Assembly: GCA_028622995.1 (NCBI GenBank)
Contig: JAJQJQ010000008.1
Location: forward strand, 930,001 to 994,000
Source: Panagrolaimus kolymaensis
Lineage: Eukaryota; Nematoda; Chromadorea; Rhabditida; Panagrolaimidae
Direction: 5' to 3'
Length of the DNA: 64,000 nucleotides
This document shows positions 37,970 to 47,668 of this stretch, piece after piece (the first letter of the stretch is position 1; every line of letters starts with the position of its first letter). The translations under genes were made by a program, and so were the position numbers. The notes below the pieces were generated by a model, which worked only from the letters and a program-made list of their open reading frames with translations, was not told the DNA's origin and did not search any database.

Positions 37970-40600
37970 ATGGTGAAATTCAAAACGTTGTTTTTTGGGA
38001 TGTTGTTTGCAGCTATTTTAATTTTGACTTATTGTAGGTTTTCGAAACTTTTTTTCGTGTCTAAAAAAAGTGGCAAATTACTTTTAACAATTTCAAAATA
38101 ATTTTATATATTTCTACGCAGCCGAATCTTTTTCTTTCTTTTTTTTGGCAATAAAAACAGAGGTTCTTATGTACTATAAAGTTTTTTTTTCTTCAGCCGA
38201 TGATTACATTCCATGTAACAGTTACATAAGCTTTTCTTACGATGATTCCATCACTCTTGCCGCTGATGCATTTAAAGTGAGTTATTTTTGTCGTGGTGTG
38301 TACTCTCTTGGCTAACGAGTATTCAATCAATGTTTTTTTGGGTAGACTAGAACCAAAAATAAATAAGTTTTAAAAATATTTCAATAAAACAGTTCTTTTT
38401 TTAGCAAAGAAAATAAATAAAAACTTGCAACTTTTAAAGGGGAAATACCTATTAAAATGTTTAAATTCAGTCGTCACGACAATAATCTTTCTTTTTTTTT
38501 GGGAATTCAAAAAAACAAAAATAAATAATATTCAATCAATTTTCTTTTTTCTTTTTGTTTAAATAATTTTACATATTTTAGACCCAAATGAATTTCATTT
38601 CAACAGAAATCGCAAAATTGAACCACCCTGAACGCCTTCGAGGTGCAGGAATATATAGTGATGAATTTGAATGGAAAAGTGGATTAACCTTAGATCAAAT
38701 GAAAGAAAATCTTGCTGCAGCCCAACAATCTCCAAATCATCCATATTCCCTTAAACAGCAATTTGCTAATATTAAAACAGGTTTAAATTTGTTAAATGAT
38801 TGTCCAGGTGGCGGATATTTGTGTAACAAAATCGCTGTTATAATATTTATTTCTGATACCTCTGATAATGCAATCGAAAATGCTGCTCAACAATTTCCTA
38901 TTGGAATCCAAATAACTTTTGTTTTGATGGGTGAAAATGTGGAATCGAATAAACTTAGAAATTTTTCAAATAATTTTATTCATTGGGATGATTTGACTCA
39001 GCCACAACCTGATGGATGGAAATGCTTGGCAAATTCAGCTTATGGATGTAAGCATTTATAGAAATTCCTTCCATAATTTGTATAAATCCTACTCTTAATT
39101 TTTAAAGGTACTGATGTTTCTCCACCAAATGGATGCCCAACTTCCCCACCTAATAACAATGATGGCCCATATAAACCATGTAAAAGTTGGATTAGCTTTT
39201 CAATTGATGATTCCAATACTCTTTATGGTCCATATTTTAAGGTAAGTGAGATTAAGGTTGTCAAAAAAAAAATTTCCCGCTACAAAATCTTACAAAGTTT
39301 AAAAAAGCCTTACAAAAGTTAGAAAAACTTTGTTAAGCTTTGTTAGACTTTTTAAGGGTTTGTTGCGGGAAATTCCCCATTTTTTCATTTCCCGGAAAAT
39401 TCGACAACCCTAAGAAAAAAAACCATTTAATAAACCACTAAAAACCCTCCTCTTTTTTTTAGCAACAAATTACATTCCTTTCTCTAACCATTGGCACTAT
39501 AAATCATCCCGAACGAATTCAAGCTATTGGAATGTATTCTATCCCAGTATTATGGGAAAATCAAACAAATATAGAGGATATCCAAAATTTAGTTGCAAAT
39601 ATGTCACCTGGAACTGGACCCTATCACCTTAGTGTTCAATTACAAAATTTTGTTAGCATGATCGAAACTTTAAATAATTATGAAACTCCATACGTGGGAA
39701 TTATATTTATTTCAGATACATCTGATGAAGCTCTTAAAAACACGGATATTTATGTTTCGCTTTTGGCTAAAATTCAATTGACTTTTGTTTTGCTTGGTGA
39801 AAATTCGGATGAAACAAAATTAGCTAAATTTAATAATGCCCATTTTATTTATTGGCGTGATTTCTCTAAAACTCATCCAGATAATTGGGATGATCTCACG
39901 CCAGCTGCGTATGGATGTAAGCCATTCAAATTTTAGAAAAGACTGTTAAAATTACAAAATTACAACAAAAATTTTATTTCAACGAAATACAATATTTTTG
40001 AAAAGTTACTGTAATTTTTTTTTCTTTGTTTATAAAATCTTTTAATAAATTTATAAATTAATAAATAGTTCTCACGATTTGTCAAAAAAAATTGCAGTAA
40101 AATTAAATATTTTTAGGTACACCAAATTTGCCTATAACCACAAATAAAATTACGACTACATCAAAAACTACCACAAAATTATTGCCGCCGACAACTACTA
40201 AAACCACCCATAAAACAACAACAACGACTACCACCACACCTCCTGATCCATGTGTTGATATAGCAAACAATTGTGCCCAATCATCGTATTACTGTACTGA
40301 ACCAGATTATTACCCGCTAATGTTAAAAAAATGTATAGTAAGTGAAACACAAAAAAACTACAAAAATTATGTATTTTTAAATTCATTTTTTTTTCGTTTT
40401 TTTTTTAGAAAACTTGCAATTTTTGTAATTATCCCTGTGTTGATATTAATGTTGATTGTGTAAAAGATTCATATTTATGCACAAATCCTAATTATATTCC
40501 TTTCATGCATCAACAATGCAAAGTAAGTATTTAAACCAAAAAAAACACACAAATAACAAAAAAATTTAAATTTCAGAAAACTTGCAAGTTTTGTCAATAA
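37970..40600 (+). CDS. secreted vWA-vWA-ShKT-ShKT protein
   Basis: Eight exons: 37970-38033, 38197-38276, 38582-39047, 39108-39241, 39463-39916, 40117-40337, 40409-40522, 40577-40600; 518 residues, all GT-AG. A signal peptide (MVKFKTLFFGMLFAAILILT) is followed by two von Willebrand A-like domains of about 185 residues each. Each opens with PC(N/K)SWIsFs-DDS, holds NHPERL and an IIFISDTSD strand, and closes with a WDDL/WRDF...YGC motif. The metal site DxSxS is degenerate (DDS only). A Thr-rich linker (residues 405-430) leads to two ShKT-type six-cysteine domains ending TCNFC and TCKFC. Related vWA and ShKT modules are frequent in nematode excreted proteins. The linker is probably O-glycosylated. 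The two vWA copies arose by internal duplication. Confidence 0.88.
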
Positions 40601-40770
40601 TCCAAAATCGCAAAACATAACGAAAAAAAATTTAAAAAGTGAAAAAAATTATTCTCAAAAAAAAAATACATATTTAAAACTTTTTTATTTTTTGTCTAAA
40701 CTCTTTAACCATAAAAACAAACATATAATTCATTTTTTAATAAATAAATTTATTATTTTTATTTAATTAA

Positions 40771-41619
40771 TTACATAAACCAAAACCATAAACCAATCCA
40801 GACAATAAACATTAAACCCAAAAATTTAAATACATAAAAACGGCGATCTGATTTTGGCTTATCAATATAAATACATGTTTCAGAAGAATAATTTAGATTT
40901 GCATATTTACCAAATATTTTAGTTTCATTTAAATTAAATATCGAAGACTGAAATTTGCCATTCAAAAATTTCTTTAAAAAAGTTAACACCACTGTTTCAA
41001 GCGGCGATTTTTTTCTGTCATTGCCTTCCAGGCAAATAGCTTTTTTCCGTGTCATTTTGGCGTTCTTACCACGAAATTTACTGTACTTCCCTTCTTTGTC
41101 AATGAATATGCCTGGAAGGCAAAGACAGAATTAAATCGCCACTTTTGAAGGAAATGAAACAGATGTGTTAATCGAAACTCACAAAATTTGAATTTTTTAC
41201 ACAATTATTAGAGTCGTTGCAAGAATAAAATAAAAGATTACTATCAAAAAAAGTAAAATGATTTTCCGAAAAATATTTGTTTTCTTTTAGCAACGATTTA
41301 ATTTTGGGAGTAAAATTTTTGCAAACAAATTCAAAATGTTTCAAACATCCAAAACCAATCATAACTTTTCCATTTTCATTATCGGGGATACAATGAAAGT
41401 AAATACAAGAATCATCGCAAATTTCATTGTTGGACGTCGAAAAATTTGCTGGAAAAAAAGCTTTAAAAAAATGTAAAAAAATGAAAAAAAGTGAAAAAGT
41501 GAAAGCTTACTTTCAATAGTCCAATTTGAAAACGGTGTACAAATTCCTCCAACATCACAAATTAAAGCTTCAAGGATGAAAGGAAAAATGAAAAATAATA
41601 ACAGAGCAGAAAGTTTCAT
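40771..41619 (-). CDS. small type I membrane protein, cysteine-containing
   Basis: Three exons on the minus strand: 41619-41511, 41448-41183, 40947-40771, giving 183 residues. A signal peptide (MKLSALLLFFIFPFILEA) precedes an ectodomain with about nine cysteines, N-glycosylation sequons, and a single C-terminal membrane span (FKFLGLMFIVWIGLWFWFM) ending at the stop with no cytoplasmic tail. I do not recognise the family. Exon 3 was set by the frame-keeping acceptor CAAATTTCAG; the upstream ATG-opened frame reading MTRKKAICLEGND is intronic and lies in the MITE described next. The gene is convergent with the vWA-ShKT gene, with 170 bp between their stops. Confidence 0.75.
41003..41140. mobile_element. 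138-bp MITE inside an intron
   Basis: Inverted arms of about 35 bp: ggcgatttttttctgtcatt at 41,003 and its near-complement running back from 41,140. The arms share CTGTC(A/T)TTGCCTTCCAGGCA. The element lies wholly inside intron 2 of the gene at 40,771-41,619 and brings in a decoy acceptor (TTCCAG). A target duplication was not found. Confidence 0.7.
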
Positions 41620-42443
41620 GGCTGCTTTTTAAACTTCTGTAACGCCACCACAAAAACATCTAATAAATTTGGCAGCGACCGTGTTGTTTAAGAAAATAAT
41701 TTAAATAAAGGCTTTATTTATTGATTAAAGTTATTGAGACATTTTATTATGGCAACACCACTTTTTAAAATCACACACATATCGATGTTTTTTATGTGTA
41801 ATAATGCTTGGCTGTTTACTACAAGGTCCAGAAAGAAAAGAAAAAAAGGAAGACAAAAAAAATAAATAAAGCGGAAGTTACAACAACAACGACGATCTTT
41901 TTTTCGCTGATAAAAATAACCCATGCTTTTTTAATATAACTGTCGATTTTTTATTTTGTTTCTTTAGCCCCCATTTTTTTTAAATGACAAGCTTTTATTC
42001 TTCTTTCAATATATTTTTTGATAATCTTTTCAAAGTTGATCCCGGAATTTTGTTTATAGATAAAGCTACTTTTTGAACTTTGAAAATCAAGGATGCATAT
42101 CTTCATGGTTTTGGTAAAGTTTTTTGATACTGAGAACTCGATTGAAAAATGTTTGCATTAATTAATTTAGAGTTTTTTTATTTATGGAAAAAATCAATGT
42201 AGAAATTTAGATGAATAAATAATTCTTTGAAAAAAAGTGTTTAGAAAAAAATAATTCAAAGCCCCAGACTTCAAACAAAAAATCTCAACACGCAAACTCA
42301 GTTGCAGCAGCTTTCACAAGAAAAAACGCGCGAATCTTTGATGTTCGAAACAAAAAAAAACTTTTCCACATTCAAATATTTTTTCAACTTTCAAACTTTT
42401 TTTGAAACCTTTCAACATCATTTTTTAATAGCAATAATCAATT
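41620..42443. other. intergenic, bidirectional upstream region
   Basis: About 820 bp between two divergent genes. Before the rfc-3 start there is a less A+T-biased island near 42,295-42,340 (cgcgcgaatc) that may hold promoter elements. No gene seen. Confidence 0.45.
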
Positions 42444-43833
42444 ATGGCTCTATGGGTGGATAAATATCGTCCAACGCAATTATCTGCGCTCAATTATCAT
42501 CAAGGATTGACAGAAAGCTTGAGTGAATTGGTCGAAGCTGGAAATTTTCCACATTTGCTCTTTTATGGTCCTGATGGAGCTGGAAAAAGCACAAGAATTC
42601 GATGCATTCTTAAGAAGCTATATGGTAATGGAGCTGAAAACATGAAAATGGATAATAGAAACTTTGAAACTGCATCTGGAAGAAAATTGGAATTGATGGT
42701 TTTATCAAGTTTGTACCATATTGAAATTACTCCAAGGTTGGTTTGTTCTTTACTTTCTGGTTTTCTATCAATATCCTGTTTTTAGTGATGTTGGAATTCA
42801 TGATCGTATTGTGGTCCAAGAAATTATTAAACAAATGGCACAAGCGCAACAAATTGATTCAGCAGCTCAAAAACCATTCAAAGGTAAAGAATATATACAA
42901 TATCGCTGCATTATTGTTTGACAATCGTATTTATTTGCTTGTTTACCATGTTTCTGCCGTTCTTTAGCTGTTACTCAACCTACTAATACTTTCATTTTTA
43001 GTCGTAATCCTTATGGAAGCTGATACACTTACCAAAGATGCTCAACATGCTCTTCGTCGAACTATGGAAAAGTATGCTGGAACCTGCAAAATCATAATGT
43101 GCTGTAATTCTGTTAGCAAAATTATTGAACCTCTTCGATCTCGATGTATGGTGATTCGTGTTAGTGCTCCTAATGATGATGAAGTCCGTTTATCTTTACC
43201 TTATGTTCTTGTTGCATTAGCTATATATTCTTTGTTTTAGTTGAAAAGATGTCTTCGTGTTGCAGCTGTCGGTGAAAATGTTGATGTATCTGATCGTTTC
43301 TTGGATGCAATTGCTGAACGTTCAAATGGTAATCTTCGACGAGCGATGCTTTTATTAGAAAGTGCTTCTGCACAATAGTATGTTACTTCATTTCAGTATG
43401 TTTGAATGATTAACTTGGTGTCTCTTTTTAGTGGCAAAAGACTTGATGCTCATAAAATTATTGAACCTGATTGGCAACGATATATTATTGATACTGCTGC
43501 CGTGATTGTCAAGAATTGCTCTTCTGATGGGTAACTTTTCTTATCTTTTTGTTTTCTCATGGTGCATTTCCTTTCATTTTCAGACTTCTCAAAGCTCGTC
43601 AACGCATGTATGATTTACTTACTCGATGTATTCCAACTTCGGTGATCTTTGAAGAACTTCTCGAAGCTTTGCTCCCTTATTGTCATGCCGAAATTCGACT
43701 AAAAGTTATTCAAGCTGCTGCACACTTTGAACACACATCTGTATTGGGTTCAAAAGATATCTATCATTTGGATGCTTTCGTCGCAACTTTTATGTCTGTT
43801 TACAAGAATCATCAAGCTATGGGTCATCATTAA
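42444..43833 (+). CDS. rfc-3: replication factor C subunit 3
   Basis: Six exons: 42444-42736, 42786-42883, 43002-43183, 43241-43377, 43432-43530, 43584-43833, giving 352 residues, the usual length of the family. RFC3 is a small subunit of the clamp loader that opens PCNA and puts it on primed DNA. Seen: the start MALWVDKYRP, P-loop GPDGAGKSTR, a Walker B-like region VVILMEADTLTKDAQHALRR (the usual acidic box is altered), then CCNSVSKIIEPLRSRC, the SRC motif whose Arg acts as arginine finger, and the C-terminal collar ending in LGSKDIYHLDAFVA. The EPLRSRC and HALRRTMEKY words match the eukaryotic RFC3 line rather than RFC2, 4 or 5. This is the best-conserved gene in the window and shows no defect. 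Confidence 0.96.
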
Positions 43834-43971
43834 TTTTCATCATCTTTTACTTTGTTTGTTTGTCTGTATAACTATTATTGTATTTTGTGTGTTGATATTA
43901 CAATTTTCCATATTGTATGTATGTAATATGTACTTGTTTTTCTTTCTTTGTTTTGTTGTTACATAAAAATT

Positions 43972-43977
43972 AATAAA
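43972..43977 (+). terminator. polyadenylation signal of rfc-3
   Basis: A canonical AATAAA lies 139 bp past the stop codon and 75 bp before the stop of the convergent F-box-like gene. Confidence 0.6.
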
Positions 43978-44051
43978 GTTTTGTTTATTTTTGCACATGT
44001 GTTTGTTTACTGGACCTTTTATTAAGTTTTTTTTCTCATACAAATCTTACA

Positions 44052-44765
44052 TCACGCAATTATGTTAAATTTATGGTCAACACTAAGGCATAAAAATCCA
44101 CCTTCATCCATGTGTTCATTTACGAACAATTGAATTTTATCTTCTTCTAAAGTTTTTTTAACTTTACAACATCTAATCCAAAAAGTTTTTATACTTGGAA
44201 GCATTAAATGTTTTAATACATCTTCATCCAATTCACATCCATATAAATCCATCCTAATTAAATTAATGAAATCGAGTTTTGGTGTAATTTTTTTCACGAG
44301 ATCAAGATTCAAAAATTTTATTTCCTCAAAATAAATATTCAATCGATTTTTTACGGTAAGTTTTTGATAAGTTTTAACAATAAATTCGGGTTTAAATTCT
44401 CCCATTAATTCATTTTCGTTAAGAATATATATTATGTCTTGGCATCCATAAAATGTGTAACTAATTCGAACCTCGCTAAGATCTTCACCTGGAGTTTTTT
44501 GAATAATTTTACCAAACTTTTTTGATCTTTTAAATATTTTTAGTTGGGTTTTCCATGTAGCGTTTTTTAATACATAATACAATAAATTTGGAGGTAATAA
44601 TCTTCGTAGCTTTTTTCGATTATGATCCCAGGTAAAAAACATTAAAGTAAATGAATTTGCAATCAAAATAAAAATCATAATTTTAAAAAAAGCCTCCAAA
44701 AGTGGCATTTTTTTTGAAAATAAAATAAGATTTTGTAATGATTTTAATAACCAGGAAGCAAACAA
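44052..44765 (-). CDS. F-box-like protein with N-terminal membrane segment
   Basis: One exon, 237 residues on the minus strand. A hydrophobic stretch (FFKIMIFILIANSFTLMFF, about residues 26-44) precedes LPPNLLYYVLKNATWKTQLK, which looks like a degenerate F-box (LP....yiL...), and a weak leucine-rich part with DLYGCELDEDVLKHLMLPSI. The same order and words (RK.LPPNL.Y.VLKNA, KIFK.SKK.G.IIQK, YGC.LD...LK..M.PSI..FWI..C) recur in the gene at 62,969-63,825, so the two are paralogues. The F-box assignment is tentative; the membrane segment before it is unusual for SCF adaptors. Start codon: a second ATG at residue 20 is possible. Confidence 0.7.
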   Translation of the reverse strand: MFASWLLKSLQNLILFSKKMPLLEAFFKIMIFILIANSFTLMFFTWDHNRKKLRRLLPPNLLYYVLKNATWKTQLKIFKRSKKFGKIIQKTPGEDLSEVRISYTFYGCQDIIYILNENELMGEFKPEFIVKTYQKLTVKNRLNIYFEEIKFLNLDLVKKITPKLDFINLIRMDLYGCELDEDVLKHLMLPSIKTFWIRCCKVKKTLEEDKIQLFVNEHMDEGGFLCLSVDHKFNIIA

Positions 44766-45216
44766 AAAAAAATTTCTGCTAAATAAAAGTTTTAATTTTG
44801 TTTTTCCATTAAAAATCTTTCCCTTATTTTAATGAGTGTTGTTGAGATAAGCAAGAAATAAAAAATTAGTCAATAAATATTTTGTTGGTTACGCTAATCT
44901 ATGAAAGTTTTTGGAAACCTTCTTTCACTTATATTTTTTTTGTTATCAGACGACACCCTTTATTAATTTTCCCAGCTTATGAGACTATCCTTATTTTTCA
45001 TCAATTATTTTGAGAAAAGATAAAAAAAAATCTAGTTAAGAAATTCTTAACAAAAAAAATATGTAAGCTTTAAAATTATTTCTTTCTTTTTTTTTTGATA
45101 ATAAAAAAGCTATCGAAAAACAGTGTTAACTTTAAAATCAAACAACCCTTTATACACAAACAAATACACATGATTGATTCTTGATAAGTTTTTCCGTAAT
45201 TGCTTTTTATTTAAGG
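44766..45216. other. intergenic, divergent upstream region
   Basis: About 450 bp of A+T-rich sequence between two divergent genes. No feature apart from A and T tracts. Confidence 0.45.
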
Positions 45217-45225
45217 TATAAAAGT
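45217..45225 (+). promoter_or_regulatory. TATA box
   Basis: TATAAAAGT lies 59 bp upstream of the ATG at 45,276, similar to the TATAAAAGC box of the clustered secreted genes. Confidence 0.5.
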
Positions 45226-45275
45226 AAAAAAAAAGCTTATTATCATCACTTAATTTGGAGTCGTATAAAAAAATA

Positions 45276-46025
45276 ATGACTCCAGCTTCTTTTTTAAAAA
45301 TGTTGTTTCCTTTACTGTTTTTTGGTGTATTTATTGATTATGCTGAAGCTTCGAAAGCACCAATATGTACTGAAATCGAATATTCTTCAGTTTGGTTTTA
45401 TTGTTCCAATAATTACAGTTATTTAGGATATAGTATAAATATGCAAGCTGCTTTGAACCCTAACAATATTACATTTCCAAATACAATCGTCTTTTCAAAT
45501 TATGTATCATGGGAATCAAGTTGGATCGAATTAATTAAGACACCTCTTACATATAGCTACATATCAAGTGACCATAAAGTGAATATTCCGATGAGTTGGG
45601 ATTTATTAAGTCAGCAATATATTTTTTCAATCCCAAATGTTGATGGGTATTTAGATTTGGGAGTTTTTACCAATAATGTTTTTGTTGATCATAAGTCTAT
45701 TGATGAAAGCTATGCAAATACATTTGTTAACAATGGCGAGATTTTCATTAATTACAGTCCACTAGCAAATCCTGCTTCACCTTGTATAAATGAAGAAGGT
45801 TAGTTTTTGGTTTAAATAGTTTTAGAATAAAAACGAGATTCCTTTTAAATTTTAGTTAGTGATTGTAATTATTGGCCAATTTTCTATAACCATAGTATTT
45901 GTTGTAAAAATTTTACATATATTGATATTCCAGATTCGAATGGCGGCAAGTCACTTAAAGTTAATTTTATTAATTTTATTAAACTTTTTTTTAGAAATTT
46001 GTCAAACTTTCTCATCGTCTTTTAA
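45276..46025 (+). CDS. secreted protein of unknown family, first of a pair
   Basis: Exons 45276-45798 and 45856-46025, 230 residues. The ATG at 45,276 is preferred; an upstream TTG is not a credible start. Signal peptide FLKMLFPLLFFGVFIDYAEA, then a module starting APICTEI and ending DCNYW...NHSICCKNF. The same module end (sequence ...FCC..F) closes both halves of the next gene, so the fold is shared. After CCKNF the frame runs on for 36 hydrophobic residues to a TAA and overlaps the start of the next gene by 86 bp in another frame, so the true end may differ. An alternative is splicing from 45,798 straight to an acceptor near 45,993, which would fuse it to the next gene in frame. Not recognised. 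Confidence 0.65.
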
Positions 46026-47022
46026 GGCGACAGGCGGACTTCAAGCGACTTTGAATGCAACTTATAAAGTTTACTCTGATAAAATAAATATGAATGTGAC
46101 TTATTTTAATGGCTCTAGTGACCTTGAATATAGCGTGGATTTAAAATGTAGCGGTTACAATTCCGATCCATATTCAAACTGTGATTTTTTCATTTCAAAA
46201 GATAATGACTTTCAATTTCATTTTACACTAGAGTTGGAAAGGATATTGTCAGTAATTGGAATTCTTATTCGTCGAAATGGAATTTTTTTGAAAGATGATA
46301 ATACACTTTTCACTTCAAGTGATCCATGTTGGAAAAAGAACTACACTATACCTTATGAAAATAGTGTATCGGTAGAAACTTCATTTTGTTGTACATCTTT
46401 TACGACGGCGGCAGCAACAACCATTAGCGCTGCTACGATTACCTCTCCATTTACCGCTGCTTCTTCAAATCCACCAACTACTGGATCTTGCTTAAAATAT
46501 TCTTCAAGAACTATAATCTCTGACAACTCAACATTTTTAGAAGTTGACTATAAACTTAATTCAACTGGGATCAATGTTCACATCACAAATTATTTTGCAT
46601 CTAAAGATTCTAGGGTTCAATTAGAAGCATATTCTACTGATGTATTTTCACAAACTTGCAGGTTTAATAATATAAATTTTACAAAAAAATTGGGATTTTA
46701 TTCAAATTTTTAGCGCCACAACTGCATCTCCAACTAATAGTTGCTTTTTCAAATTATCCAATACTTATCAATACGAACTTCAAATGAGAACTACATTTTT
46801 ACCGGATGGATTTAATATGGCTACAATCATAGAAAATAACGGTCAATTTACTACGCCTTTATTAAATGCAGCTAATCCATGTTCAAATGAAACAAACCCA
46901 TGTAAACTAAAAAAATTTATATAGAATTTCGTGCATTTTTATTGGCAAAATTTTTTTCAGATAATTATGGAAACTCAAATCTTTATGCAACCACGACATT
47001 TTGCTGCACGGCTTTTGCTTAA
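45940..47022 (+). CDS. secreted two-module protein, paralogue of the gene before
   Basis: Exons 45940-46661, 46714-46901, 46961-47022, 323 residues. An acceptor-like TTCCAG lies 7 bp upstream of the ATG, fitting a trans-spliced start. Signal peptide MAASHLKLILLILLNFFLEI, then module 1 (ATGGLQATLNATYKVYSD ... ETSFCCTSF), a Thr/Ser/Ala-rich linker and module 2 (SCLKYSSRTIISDN ... TTFCCTAFA, stop). Many N-glycosylation sequons. The module has a Tyr-rich start, one or two cysteines midway, and a terminal Cys-Cys. I know no function. AATAAA at 47,057 fits as its polyadenylation signal. Confidence 0.75.
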
Positions 47023-47446
47023 GAAAATTAGCACTTTTTGATTTTATTTTTAAAAAAATAAAGAAATAATGTTGTATTAAAATAAAATTTTTTAACTCTC
47101 AATTTGATAATAAATTTATTTTCATTTATTTGGATTTCTTTATTGTTTCAACTTATCGACAAAGATTGTCAAAAGAAAAAAAGAGAGACAAAGTTTGAGG
47201 GTCGGTAAAAATATAAAATAAAATAAATTATGCATGCAATCAGCAGATATTTTTTATGAACGCAATAATTTTCGTTTTCGCTTTTTCTCATAAATATATA
47301 ATTTATTTTTTGGGCTTAGGCTTATAACTTTTTTTAACCAACAGTCATTTTTTTTAAACAAATTTATGTTAAAGAATTTTTTTATGTAGTTTAATTTCAC
47401 TCTAAAAAAATTATGCTTCGACATTGATCAAAAAATTCAAACAAAA
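47023..47446. other. intergenic
   Basis: Contains the probable polyadenylation signal of the upstream gene (47,057-47,062), then A+T-rich sequence with nothing recognisable. Confidence 0.45.
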
Positions 47447-47660
47447 AAAAAGAAACATTTGAATTGTTTTAATGTTTCTATTTTTTTTGTTGTTGCAAAA
47501 AATACTAATATCATTCTTTTGTCTGGTGATATTTTTTAAGTTATAAAAATGTAAATCAGCACAATTTTGTTGCTTATAAAAGCATTTCCAACTTTTAACT
47601 TTTTTTCATTAAAAGCTTTTTTCCTCTGAAAAAAGCAACCTTTTTGGGGGGCTGTTGTAT
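47447..47660 (+). promoter_or_regulatory. conserved family A promoter block, copy 1
   Basis: About 210 bp nearly the same as 51,770-51,970 upstream of the second family A gene. It holds an 8-bp inverted repeat GAAACATT...AATGTTTC (47,452-47,478), the word cattcttttgtctggtgata, and TATAAAAGC at 47,575-47,583, 94 bp before the ATG. Such identity outside genes implies either a recent duplication or selection on regulation. Confidence 0.75.
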
Positions 47661-47668
47661 TCAAAAAA

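Noticed and set aside
40947..41055. Frame start MTRKKAICLEGND as an exon of the small membrane protein
   Set aside because: It lies in the intronic MITE, and joining it to exon 2 through the TTCCAG acceptor breaks the frame.
45255..45275. Upstream extension of the secreted gene (SYKKI...)
   Set aside because: It would start at a TTG; the ATG at 45,276 gives a normal signal peptide.
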